A stretch of 64,000 nt of DNA from CADEDH01 sp965262175 (lineage in GTDB: Bacteria > Actinomycetota > Acidimicrobiia > Acidimicrobiales > SZUA-35): contig CBDHES010000022.1 in NCBI GenBank assembly GCA_965262175.1, positions 353,753-417,752 on the forward strand. The letters are read 5' to 3'. Shown piece after piece: positions 25,803-34,125 of this stretch. The notes under the pieces were generated by a model. It did no database searches. It was not told the origin of the DNA and was given only the letters and a program-made list of their open reading frames with translations. A program made the translations under genes and the position numbers. Positions within the stretch are counted from its first letter, which is position 1. The number at the start of each line of letters is the position of its first letter.

Positions 25803-27344
25803 ATGGACGTCCGGTCACTCATGCGCCGATCGGCGGAGTACCACCAGGACCGGGTGGCGGTCATCGAGGGCGACCACCGGTTGACCTTCGATGAGGCGTG
25901 GCGCCGGGGTCTGCGGATGGCCAATGCCCTGCTCGAGCTCGGGCTCCGACCCGGTGAACGGGTCGGGGTGCTGGAGGACAACACCTTCGAGTCGGTCGAC
26001 TTCTTCTGCGGGACGGCGGCGGCCAACCTCGTCCGGGTGCCGCTGTACCCCCGGAACAGTCGCGAAGCCCACGTCCACATGCTCGACCACACCGACTGCC
26101 GGGCGGTCGTCGTCAGCGAGAGCCACGCCGACGCCCTCGACGGGATCGCCGACGAGGTGCCGTCGCTGGATCACGTCATCGTCCGGGACGACGGCTACGA
26201 ACGGTGGCTGGCCTCCCATCCCGACACCGACCCCGATCCCCCGGTCGAACCCGACGACTGGTTCCTGATCCGCCACACCGGTGGGACGACCGGACGGTCG
26301 AAGGGCGTCGGCTACACCCACAAGAGCTGGCTCGACGCCGGCCGGGACTGGTTCTACAACCTCCCCCCGGTCGAGCTCGACGACATCTGCCAGCACGCTG
26401 CCCCGATCTCCCACGGCTCGGGCTACCTGTTCACCCCGGTGTGGCTCTCGGGCGGGGCCAACCTGCTCGTCCCCAAGTTCGAGCCCGGCGAGGTCATCGA
26501 GACGATGGCCCGGGAACGGGTGACGTACGGGTTCCTGGTGCCAGCGATGATCAATGCCCTCGTCCGCCATCCCGATGTCCGCAACCACGACTGGTCGCAC
26601 CTCAAGGTGATCCAGACCGGGGCGGCCCCCATCGCCGACGACACCGCGCTCCTGGCCCGGGAGATCTTCGGCGAGTGCCTCTACCAGGGCTACGGCCAGA
26701 CCGAGGCGGTCCCGATCACGATGATGGGGCCGCGGGAGTGGTTCAGCTCCGTCGAGGGCTCCAACCCGCTCCGCTCGGCGGGCCGGCCCCTGCCGTTCGG
26801 CGACATCGACATCGTCGATCCCGAGACCAGCCAGTCGCTCCCCACCGGCTCCGAGGGCGAGATCGCCATCCGTTGCGACGGTCAGATGAGCGGCTTCTGG
26901 AACAACCCGGAGGCGACGGCGGAGCGGATGCGGGACGGCTGGGTCTTGACCGGCGACATCGGCCGGATCGACCGGAACGGCTACCTGTACGTGCTCGACC
27001 GCAAGGACGACATGATCATCTCGGGCGGGTTCAACATCTGGCCGGCCGAGCTGGAGAACGTGTTGACCGACCACCCCGACGTGGTCGAGGCCGGCGTCTT
27101 CGGGGTCCCCAGCGAGCGATGGGGCGAGAGCCCGTACGCCGTCGTCACCGTGGTCGAGGGGGCGACGGTGACACCCGATGAGCTGATCGAGCTGTGCGCC
27201 GACCGGCTGGGCAGCTACAAGAAGCCGGCCACGGTCGAGCTGACGACCGACGAGCTCCCCAAGTCCCCGGTCGGGAAGCTGGCCCGCAAAGCCCTGCGGG
27301 AACCCCACTGGGCCGGCCACGACCGCCGCGTCGCCGGCAACTAG
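25803..27344 (+). CDS. Acyl-CoA synthetase / AMP-dependent ligase
   Basis: This 513-residue adenylate-forming enzyme has the P-loop RHTGGTTGRSKGVGYTH, A5 motif LYQGYGQTEAVP, A7 TGDIGRIDRNGYLYVLDRKDDMI, A8 GGFNIWPAELENVL and the C-terminal catalytic Lys in PKSPVGKLARKALRE. It would activate a carboxylic acid to its CoA thioester. GAGGAAGCGAAGG just upstream selects ATG 25803 over a GTG at 25776. It forms an operon-like run with the CaiB and TauD genes. Chain-length or ring specificity cannot be read from sequence. Confidence 0.91.
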   Translation: MDVRSLMRRSAEYHQDRVAVIEGDHRLTFDEAWRRGLRMANALLELGLRPGERVGVLEDNTFESVDFFCGTAAANLVRVPLYPRNSREAHVHMLDHTDCRAVVVSESHADALDGIADEVPSLDHVIVRDDGYERWLASHPDTDPDPPVEPDDWFLIRHTGGTTGRSKGVGYTHKSWLDAGRDWFYNLPPVELDDICQHAAPISHGSGYLFTPVWLSGGANLLVPKFEPGEVIETMARERVTYGFLVPAMINALVRHPDVRNHDWSHLKVIQTGAAPIADDTALLAREIFGECLYQGYGQTEAVPITMMGPREWFSSVEGSNPLRSAGRPLPFGDIDIVDPETSQSLPTGSEGEIAIRCDGQMSGFWNNPEATAERMRDGWVLTGDIGRIDRNGYLYVLDRKDDMIISGGFNIWPAELENVLTDHPDVVEAGVFGVPSERWGESPYAVVTVVEGATVTPDELIELCADRLGSYKKPATVELTTDELPKSPVGKLARKALREPHWAGHDRRVAGN

Positions 27345-27372
27345 CGCCGGGACGGAACCGAGCGGGCGGAAC

Positions 27373-28437
27373 CTAGCGGCGATCCCGCTCGGCGACGAGG
27401 GCCCGAACCCGGGGAATCAGCTCCTCGCCGTAGGCCACGGCGTCGGGGAGGGGGTCATAGCCACGGATGAGGAGGCTGTCGACCCCGAGGTCGTAGTAGG
27501 CGACCAGGGCTCGGGCCACCTCGTCGGGGGTTCCGACGAGGGCGGTCGAGTTCCCCGGGGCGCCCGAAGCGGTCGCGGTCGCGGTCCACAGGCACGTGTC
27601 GAGCACGTCGCCCCGGTCGGCCAGAGCCAGAAGCCGACGCGATCCGGCGTTGCTCGGCTCGGATCGGGGTCGGTCACCCTGGTTGGCGGTGATGCGGTCG
27701 ACGACGTCGTGGGCCCGTTCCCAGGCCTCGGCGGTCGTGGCGCCGAGGATCGGGCGGGTCGACACGCTGAACCGCATCGTCGCTCCCCGGGGCCCGGCTG
27801 CGGCCCGGACCCGGTCCATGAAGGCCGTGGTGTCGGCGAGGGGCTCGCCCCACAGCATGAAGACATCGACCGCCGGGGCCAGCGCCTCGACCGCGGCGTC
27901 GGACCCGCCCCCGCCGTACAGCGGCACACAGGGTGACTGGGCGCAGCGGATGGCCGAACGCTGCCCGACCACCCGGTAGAACTCGCCATCGTGATCGAAC
28001 GACCGGTCCTCGGTCCAGGTTCTGCGAAGAACCTCGGCGTACTCGGTGGTTCGCCGGTACCGGGTGCCGTGGTCGGTGAAGTCACCGTCGCGGGCCTGGT
28101 CGGCGTCGTTGCCGCCGGCGATCAGGTGGACGGCCAACCGGCCCCCGGTCAGCTGGTCGAGGGTGGCGATCTTGCGGGCCGCCACCGTCGGCGCGACGAA
28201 CCCCGGACGGTGGGCGAGGAGGAACCGGAGCCGGTCGGTCACCGTGGCGGCGTGGGCGCCGATCAGGAACCCGTCGGGGGCGTGGGAGAAGTAGCCGATC
28301 AGCACCCGATCGAAGTCGGCGTCCTCGTGGATCCGGGCCGTCTCGGCGATCACGGCTGCGTCGAACGGCGGCCCCTGCGGTCGGACGATCTCCGATGACA
28401 CCTGGGGGGCGATCCACCCGATCATCTCCACCGGCAC
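27373..28437 (-). CDS. SsuD-like FMNH2-dependent LLM monooxygenase
   Basis: This 354-residue enzyme resembles alkanesulfonate monooxygenases: DRLRFLLAHRPGFVAPTVAARK, LTGGRLAVHLIAGGNDADQ, GDFTDHGTRYRRTTEYAEV, and PCVPLYGGGGSDAAVEAL. Family members use FMNH2 from a partner reductase to release sulfite from sulfonates. No reductase or sulfonate transporter is adjacent, so the substrate may differ. GAGAGGGGG precedes GTG 28437 at 5 nt; GTG 28431 and ATG 28425 are alternatives. A -10 TAGGAT lies near 28469-28474 on the minus strand. Convergent with the acyl-CoA ligase gene. Confidence 0.86.
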   Translation of the reverse strand: MPVEMIGWIAPQVSSEIVRPQGPPFDAAVIAETARIHEDADFDRVLIGYFSHAPDGFLIGAHAATVTDRLRFLLAHRPGFVAPTVAARKIATLDQLTGGRLAVHLIAGGNDADQARDGDFTDHGTRYRRTTEYAEVLRRTWTEDRSFDHDGEFYRVVGQRSAIRCAQSPCVPLYGGGGSDAAVEALAPAVDVFMLWGEPLADTTAFMDRVRAAAGPRGATMRFSVSTRPILGATTAEAWERAHDVVDRITANQGDRPRSEPSNAGSRRLLALADRGDVLDTCLWTATATASGAPGNSTALVGTPDEVARALVAYYDLGVDSLLIRGYDPLPDAVAYGEELIPRVRALVAERDRR

Positions 28438-28512
28438 CGGCGCCCCCTCTCGGTCGACCTGACCGGATCCTACGACGGTCGCCCGTTCAGGTCACAAGCG
28501 CGGACCGGTCGG

Positions 28513-29577
28513 TCACCCGGCCTCGGCGATCTGGTCGCGGTCGACGACCTGGCGTCGGACCAGCTCCCGGAAGCGGGACCAGTCGTCGTCGGAGGCGAAG
28601 AAGCCTCGGGCGACCGGCGTCGCCACCCTCGTCTGCCGGTAGAGGACGACGTTCTCGTCGCCGAACTGGGCCCGGCTGAAGGCCGACCATCGGCTCCGGA
28701 CGGATGACAGTCCGCTGTGGAGCCGGAACCCCTCCTCGTCGGCGGCACCTTCCACGTAGCTGCGGCCGAGGGGGCTGGCGATGACGGAGCGGGCTCCCCG
28801 CCGCCCCTGCCTCCAGATGGACACGGCCACCAGCGTGCCGGCGACGCCGACCCCGAACCCGGCCCGGACCAGGAACCCGAGGACCGTCAATCGACCGGCG
28901 CCCGGGAGCGTCGCCGCCAGGAACAACGCGGCCAGCGTCACGAACGTGACGAGATGGTACGGCCAGTACCTCCGCGTCATCAGCCGCACCGCGGCCGCGA
29001 TCGACTCCTCGGGGTAGCGGCCGCGGAACACGATCGCCCCCGGAGCCGGCCCACCCCAAGCGCCGTCATCGAACGACAGCGGCGGGTCGGACGACGCCGA
29101 TCGGTCCTCCTCGTCGGGGGCGCCGGGAACCAGCCCCGACAGGCGATGGAGGAAGGCGGTCCAATCGCTGTCGGAGGCGAAGAACCGGCGCGAGAGCACC
29201 GTCCCGACGTACCGGTGACGGTGCAGGACCACGAACCGCTCGGCGACCGAGCGATGGGTGAATCCGGCCCAGGCGACGCGTTCGGCCTCGGTGGCCGTCT
29301 GGACCTCCAGGTACCGGTCGGCCACCACGCCGCGCACCTCCATCGCCAGCAACCGCTCGATCGTCCGCCGCCGTACCGCGGCCCGCCATCCGAGGCCGAG
29401 CAGCGCCGGGATGGCGACGATGACGAACCAGCTCGCCAGAACGACGGCGAAGGCGAATCCCAGCACCGTGACGACCAGCCAGCCCGCCATCTGGCGGCGG
29501 GCATCGCGCTGCAAGACCCTCAATGCCGCCGTGATCTCGGCTCGCTCGTGCCGACCCTCGAAGTGGATGTCCCCCAT
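28513..29577 (-). CDS. Membrane protein with two tandem YcxB-like units
   Basis: This 354-residue protein is an internal duplication. Each half starts with a short strand (IHFEGRHERAEI at 4-15; IVFRGRYPEESI at 182-193) and has a pair of TM helices (33-62; 207-254). A beta-rich domain follows, ending in RRFFASDSDWTAF (130-142) or RGFFASDDDWSRF (324-336). This layout matches the short YcxB-like family, normally a single unit, so here two are fused. ATG 29577 is chosen because a -10 TACACT (29611-29616, minus strand) lies inside any longer reading and GGGGAG precedes the ATG. Function unknown; no partner genes nearby. Confidence 0.78.
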   Translation of the reverse strand: MGDIHFEGRHERAEITAALRVLQRDARRQMAGWLVVTVLGFAFAVVLASWFVIVAIPALLGLGWRAAVRRRTIERLLAMEVRGVVADRYLEVQTATEAERVAWAGFTHRSVAERFVVLHRHRYVGTVLSRRFFASDSDWTAFLHRLSGLVPGAPDEEDRSASSDPPLSFDDGAWGGPAPGAIVFRGRYPEESIAAAVRLMTRRYWPYHLVTFVTLAALFLAATLPGAGRLTVLGFLVRAGFGVGVAGTLVAVSIWRQGRRGARSVIASPLGRSYVEGAADEEGFRLHSGLSSVRSRWSAFSRAQFGDENVVLYRQTRVATPVARGFFASDDDWSRFRELVRRQVVDRDQIAEAG

Positions 29578-29711
29578 GCTCCCCGCTCGGACCGCCGCTC
29601 CCTTGCCGGCAGTGTAGGCCGGCCCCTCCACCCGGCTGGGTCAGCCGTCGGGCCGACGCATCCCGCCGCGGGCTCGACGACCCGGTGGCCGATGCGTGAC
29701 AATCGCCGTCG

Positions 29712-30413
29712 GTGAGCGACGACCCGCAGTTCTTCCGGTGGCAGACCGACGGTCCGGTGGCCACGATCACGTTCGACCGTCCCGACAAGCGGAACGGGCT
29801 CGACCTCGCGGTCATGCTCGAGTTCGAGTCGTTGATCCATCGGGTGCGGGACGACCCCGAGATCCGGGTGCTGATCACCACGGGGACCGGACCGGCGTTC
29901 TGCGCCGGGGCCGACCTGAGCGCGGTCCGCAACGCACCGGACGATGCCGCCCGGGCCCGGGCCCAGGACGACGTCAACCGGGTGCCCCGCATCATCGGCC
30001 GGACCTTCGACGCCCTGGTCCACACCGACGTCATCGCCATCGCCGCGGTCAACGGCTACGCCGTCGGGGGTGGCTGGTCGATCGCCGCCGGGTTCGACCA
30101 CATCCTGGCCGTCGAGGGTGCCCAGTTCTGGTTGCCCGAGGTCGAGATCGGGATGCCGTTCCGAGGCCTGGCCAACGTCGCCCTCACCCAACGGCTGGGT
30201 CCGGCGCTGGCCAAGGAGGCGATGATCCTCTGCCGGCGATTCTCGGCCGAGGAGCTGGCCGGATACCGGGTCATCAACGAGGTCGTCTCGGCCGAGGCCC
30301 TGATGACCGAGACCGAGCGGGTGGCCGAGGCCTACCTCGCCATGCCGTGGCGGGCGGTGATCGCCACCCGGCGAGAGATCAACGCCACGATCTTCGGCCC
30401 CCAGTACTACTGA
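29712..30413 (+). CDS. Enoyl-CoA hydratase/isomerase family protein
   Basis: This 233-residue crotonase is slightly shorter than usual. It has oxyanion motifs GTGPAFCAGADLSAVR and NGYAVGGGWSIAAGFD, and one conserved Glu in WLPEVEIGMPFRGLANV. Gly residues of the second hydratase motif are replaced by MPFRG, so the chemistry may be isomerase- or hydrolase-like. GTG 29712 has a degenerate -10 GACAAT (29698-29703) 8 nt upstream. It is 74 nt upstream of a BVMO gene in the same direction. Confidence 0.86.
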   Translation: MSDDPQFFRWQTDGPVATITFDRPDKRNGLDLAVMLEFESLIHRVRDDPEIRVLITTGTGPAFCAGADLSAVRNAPDDAARARAQDDVNRVPRIIGRTFDALVHTDVIAIAAVNGYAVGGGWSIAAGFDHILAVEGAQFWLPEVEIGMPFRGLANVALTQRLGPALAKEAMILCRRFSAEELAGYRVINEVVSAEALMTETERVAEAYLAMPWRAVIATRREINATIFGPQYY

Positions 30414-30486
30414 CGGGGACCGGCGCCACCCACCGCGCCGTCCCGGATTCGAGCGGGTGGCCTGCCGGGGGCCAAGATGGGTGGCC

Positions 30487-31989
30487 ATGACTGCCACCGA
30501 CGACGCCCTCGCCCCCGGAGACGCCGCCACCACCCACGTCGACGTGTTGATCGTCGGCGCTGGCATCTCGGGGATCGGTGGCGCCTACCACCTCCTCCAG
30601 CAGTGCCCCGACAAGTCGTTCGTCATCCTCGAGTCGCAGGCCGGCTACGGGGGCACGTGGCGGACCCACACCTACCCCGGTATCCGGTCCGATAGCGACC
30701 TGTTCACCTTCGGCTACCGCTTCAAGCCGTGGTCGGGTGCACCGATCGCCACCGCCGAGGAGATCCTCAGCTACCTCGGCGAGGTCATCGACGACCACGA
30801 CATCGACCGCCACATCAGGTACCGCCACGAGGTGACGACCGCCGCCTGGAGCTCCGACGACGCCCGGTGGACGATCGAGGCCATCGACCTCGATGCCGGC
30901 ACGGCCCGGACGTATACGGCCAACTTCCTCTACATGTGCCAGGGGTACTACCGGCATTCCGAGGGCTACACGCCGACCTGGCCGGAGATGGAGGCGTTCG
31001 CCGGCGAGATCGTCCACCCCCAGCGCTGGCCGGAGGACCTCGACTATGCCGGCAAGCGGGTCGTGGTCATCGGCTCCGGAGCGACCGCGGCGACGCTGGT
31101 GCCGGCGATGGCCCCCGATGTCGAGCACATCACGATGCTCCAGCGATCGCCGACGTTCTTCGCCACCGGCCGCAACCACAACGAGCTGGCGTCCCTGCTG
31201 CGGGAGCTGGAGATCCCCGACGAGTGGACCCACGAGATCGTCCGCCGCAAGATCCTCCACGACCAGGCGACGATCACCCGCATGTCCCGCGAGCATCCCG
31301 ACATGGTCAAGCAGGAGTTGTTCAACGGGATCAAGGCCATCCTCGGCGACGACTACGAGCTCGACCCTCACTTCACCCCCGGCTACCGCCCGTGGCGCCA
31401 GCGGATCGCCTTCGTCCCCGACGGCGACCTGTTCCACGCCATCGACGACGGCAAGGCATCGGTCGTGACCGACGAGATCGACCGGTTCACCAAGACCGGC
31501 CTCGCCCTTGCCTCGGGCGAGGAACTGGAGGCCGACATCATCGTGACCGCCACCGGCTTCAACCTCAACGTGCTGGGCGACGTGGCCTTCTCGATCGATG
31601 GAGAGCCCCTCGACTTCGCCCAGACGATCACCTGGCGGGGCGCCCTGTTCACCGGCATCCCCAACATGGCCTGGGTCTTCGGCTACTTCCGGGCCAGCTG
31701 GACCCTCCGGGCCGATCTCATCGCCGACCTCGTGTGCCGGCTCCTCCACGAGCTCGACGAGCGGGGAGCCCGGTTCGTGGTCCCCGCCCTGCGCCCCGAC
31801 GACGATGGCATGCCGCTGCTGCCCTGGGTCGATCCAGAGGACTTCAACCCCGGCTACATCAACCGGGGCATCCACCTGCTCCCCAAGCAGGGCGACCGCC
31901 AGCCGTGGCTCCACACCCAGGACTACTGGGCCGAGAAGGACGAGCTGCCGGTGGCGTCCCTCGACGACGGATCGCTGCGGTACCACTGA
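30487..31989 (+). CDS. Baeyer-Villiger-type flavin monooxygenase
   Basis: This 500-residue class B flavoprotein has the FAD motif VLIVGAGISGIGGAYHL, the NADPH motif VVVIGSGATAATLVPAM, and between them the exact BVMO fingerprint FAGEIVHPQRWP (FxGxxxHxxxWP). It would insert oxygen next to a ketone or oxidise soft heteroatoms, using NADPH and FAD. It also has ATG (VTATGFNLN), shared by this class. ATG 30487 is preceded by CAAGAT (30473-30478) at 8 nt, so it may be leaderless. A second BVMO lies at 36888-38681. Confidence 0.91.
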   Translation: MTATDDALAPGDAATTHVDVLIVGAGISGIGGAYHLLQQCPDKSFVILESQAGYGGTWRTHTYPGIRSDSDLFTFGYRFKPWSGAPIATAEEILSYLGEVIDDHDIDRHIRYRHEVTTAAWSSDDARWTIEAIDLDAGTARTYTANFLYMCQGYYRHSEGYTPTWPEMEAFAGEIVHPQRWPEDLDYAGKRVVVIGSGATAATLVPAMAPDVEHITMLQRSPTFFATGRNHNELASLLRELEIPDEWTHEIVRRKILHDQATITRMSREHPDMVKQELFNGIKAILGDDYELDPHFTPGYRPWRQRIAFVPDGDLFHAIDDGKASVVTDEIDRFTKTGLALASGEELEADIIVTATGFNLNVLGDVAFSIDGEPLDFAQTITWRGALFTGIPNMAWVFGYFRASWTLRADLIADLVCRLLHELDERGARFVVPALRPDDDGMPLLPWVDPEDFNPGYINRGIHLLPKQGDRQPWLHTQDYWAEKDELPVASLDDGSLRYH

Positions 31990-32075
31990 CATCGACGGGG
32001 TGACCTTGGGCTCTTCCCCGCTCTGCGGCGCCGTCCTACGGTGAGGGCACCAGCGAGCAGCAGCGAGGTTCAGCC

Positions 32076-32477
32076 ATGACGTCCACGTCGCCGATCAACG
32101 GCACCGCGGTCCCCGGAGCCGCCGACATCCGGGACACGATCAAGGGCGTCCAGGACTCCCTCAACGTTCGGCGGGTGTTCGGTGAGCCGCAGCAGATCGG
32201 GAACACGACCGTCATCGGTGTCGCCCGCGTCGCCGGCGGCGCCGGCGGCGGGGCTGGCGACGGCCAGGACGACAGCGACGGGGCCAAGAAGGGTCAGGGG
32301 TTCGGGTCGGGCTTCGGTCTGTCGGTCCGGCCGCTCGGCGCCTACCAGGTCACCGACGGCGACCTGGTCTGGAAGCCGGCGGTCGACGTCGACCGGCTGA
32401 TGCGTGGGTTCCAGGTCCTGGCCGGGATCATCGCGGTCTGCGTCACCCTCGTCCAGCTTCGGCGATCCTCCGACTGA
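32076..32477 (+). CDS. GerW/YtfJ-family spore-germination-like protein
   Basis: This 133-residue protein matches the small GerW (YtfJ) family. It contains DIRDTIKGVQDSLNVRRVFGEP, IGNTTVIGVARVAGGAGGG, a Gly-rich FGSGFGLSVRPLGAYQV and VWKPAVDVDRLM, then a C-terminal hydrophobic helix (FQVLAGIIAVCVTLVQL). In Bacillus the founder affects spore germination. Relatives occur in many non-sporulating actinobacteria, with unknown role, and nothing else here suggests sporulation. A -10 TACGGT at 32037-32042 and a purine-rich AGCGAGG precede ATG 32076. Confidence 0.8.
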   Translation: MTSTSPINGTAVPGAADIRDTIKGVQDSLNVRRVFGEPQQIGNTTVIGVARVAGGAGGGAGDGQDDSDGAKKGQGFGSGFGLSVRPLGAYQVTDGDLVWKPAVDVDRLMRGFQVLAGIIAVCVTLVQLRRSSD

Positions 32478-32528
32478 GCGTCCGGGGGCTCGGAGGGGCG
32501 GCCCGTCCCGGCTGGTACACAGGACGCC

Positions 32529-32861
32529 ATGAGCGTCGTCAAGATCAACGCGTTGGAGATTCCGCCCCAGGCCGGGGAGGAGATCGTCAAACGGTTCACC
32601 GCCCGGATGGACAGCCTGGCCGACGTCGCCGGCTTCGAGGGGTTCGAACTGCTCCGCCCCACCGGTGAGACCGAGACCCGGTGGTTCGTCTACACCCGAT
32701 GGCAGGACCAGGCGTCCTACGAGGCGTGGCGGGACGGCGACGGGGCCCAGGCCAGCCACGCCCAACCCGAGGGCTCGGATCAGCCCCGCCAGCCCGTCAG
32801 CATGGGAGCCACCCTGCTCGAGTTCGAGGTGACGGTGTCCGCCGGCCCGAGCGGGGTCTGA
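32529..32861 (+). CDS. Antibiotic-biosynthesis-monooxygenase / MhuD-IsdG-like ABM-fold protein
   Basis: This 110-residue dimeric alpha+beta barrel protein shows VVKINALEIPPQAGEEIVKRF, GFEGFELLRPTGETE, RWFVYTRWQDQASYEAW, and GATLLEFEVTV. The set is close to actinobacterial MhuD, a haem-degrading enzyme, and to other ABM proteins. Family residues that place haem (Asn, Trp, His) are partly visible as N8, W near 60 and H near 77, but I cannot be sure of the alignment. TACACA (32516-32521) lies 7 nt before ATG 32529. Confidence 0.8.
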   Translation: MSVVKINALEIPPQAGEEIVKRFTARMDSLADVAGFEGFELLRPTGETETRWFVYTRWQDQASYEAWRDGDGAQASHAQPEGSDQPRQPVSMGATLLEFEVTVSAGPSGV

Positions 32862-32877
32862 CGCCCGGCCCCCACCG

Positions 32878-34041
32878 TCAGACGACGGAGACCAGGCGGG
32901 CCATGTTGGCCCGGTAGAACTTGTCGAGCACCGGCTCATCGAACCCGTCGAGGGAAGCGGCGAACCGACCGAGCGGATTGCGGCCACCCTCGATGTGGGG
33001 GTAGTCGCTGGAGAACAGGTACAGGTCGGGGTTGGACTCCCGGATCATGGCCCCGACGTCCTCGAAGGGGTAGGGCGTGAAGCCCATCTGGGCCGAGATC
33101 TGCTCCGACGGCCTGCGGGTCAGGGCCGCCAGCTCGGGCTCGGATCGGCGCCAGATCTCGGCGATGTGGTCGAGGCGGCGGATCATGGCCGGAACCCACC
33201 CGGCCCCGAGCTCGACGACCCCCACCCGGAGGTTCGGGTGACGTTCGAGCACCCCATCGAGCACGAGGGTCCCGATGAAGGTCTCGGCCGCATGGTGGAG
33301 GGCGATCATGTCCTTGCCTCGCACGTTCTCCCCGCCGCCGAGCCAGTCGGTCGGCACCGGGCGCCCGGTGTTCATCCACGGCGGCGGCATCTGGAGGGGA
33401 TCACCCCCGACGTGCAGCACGACCGGGATCTGGGCGTCGGCGGCCAGCGCCCAGAACGGGTCGAGGTCGTCATGCCCCGGTGACCGTCCACCGGCCGGGC
33501 GATGAGGCACCCAGACCGCCCGGAGCCCGAGGTCGATGATGGTCTGCAGTTCGGCGACCGCTTGGGCGGGGTCGTCGAGCGGTGTGGCGCCGACGCCCCA
33601 CAGGCGATCGTCGGTTCCGCAGAACTCGGCCATCCCCCGGTTGTGGGCGGTGGCGGCGGCCGCCACCACCGCCGGATCGTCGATCGAGCTGAAGATGTGA
33701 CCGGCGGCGAAGGTGGCGAAGACCCACTGGTTGGCGAAGCCCAACAGATCGAGGGCCTGCGACCGCTCCTGGCGGTCGAAGGCACCCAGGGCGTCGTAGC
33801 CCTTCGGTCCGGCGATCAGCCCGCTGCCGAGGGCCAGCAACTCCTCGACGGTCTCGGGAGGGTGGCTGCCACCGCTGGCCTCGATGGCCGAGAGGCGGTC
33901 GCGGACGACGTCACCGCCGTCGACGGCCAGGAGGGGGACGCGGTCCCGGAACCCGGGGTCGGCGTTGTCCCGGAGGAAGCCGGGCAGCTCCATGATGTGG
34001 CTGTCGGCGTCGAGAAAGGTCCGGCCTTCGGCGTAGGGCAT
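32878..34041 (-). CDS. Amidohydrolase (ACMSD-like) family protein
   Basis: This 387-residue TIM-barrel metal hydrolase or decarboxylase has FLDADSHIMELP (D-x-H), GLRAVWVPHRP, VVLHVGGDPL, a hydrophobic GTLVLDGVLERHPNLRVGVVELGAGWVP and the metal Asp in LFSSDYPHIEGG. Those are standard for ACMSD-type (amidohydrolase 2) enzymes, which decarboxylate aromatic or hydrolyse cyclic substrates. AGGAGG precedes ATG 34041. The promoter shows -10 TAGCGT at 34085-34090 with an 8-bp inverted repeat just downstream, so expression is probably repressor-controlled. Confidence 0.87.
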   Translation of the reverse strand: MPYAEGRTFLDADSHIMELPGFLRDNADPGFRDRVPLLAVDGGDVVRDRLSAIEASGGSHPPETVEELLALGSGLIAGPKGYDALGAFDRQERSQALDLLGFANQWVFATFAAGHIFSSIDDPAVVAAAATAHNRGMAEFCGTDDRLWGVGATPLDDPAQAVAELQTIIDLGLRAVWVPHRPAGGRSPGHDDLDPFWALAADAQIPVVLHVGGDPLQMPPPWMNTGRPVPTDWLGGGENVRGKDMIALHHAAETFIGTLVLDGVLERHPNLRVGVVELGAGWVPAMIRRLDHIAEIWRRSEPELAALTRRPSEQISAQMGFTPYPFEDVGAMIRESNPDLYLFSSDYPHIEGGRNPLGRFAASLDGFDEPVLDKFYRANMARLVSVV

Positions 34042-34059
34042 GGCTCGCCTCCTGGTGAT

Positions 34060-34084
34060 CGATCGGGCGTGGTCGTCCCGATCG
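34060..34084 (-). promoter_or_regulatory. Inverted-repeat operator at amidohydrolase transcription start
   Basis: CGATCGGG (34060-34067) and CCCGATCG (34077-34084) form a perfect 8-bp inverted repeat with a 9-nt centre. It lies directly downstream of the -10 TAGCGT (34085-34090, minus strand), thus over the transcription start. That position is typical for a TetR/GntR-type repressor site. No regulator gene is adjacent. Confidence 0.45.
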
Positions 34085-34125
34085 ACGCTAGCCGGACCCC
34101 CCTCGCCGGACCCAGCCCGAGACGG

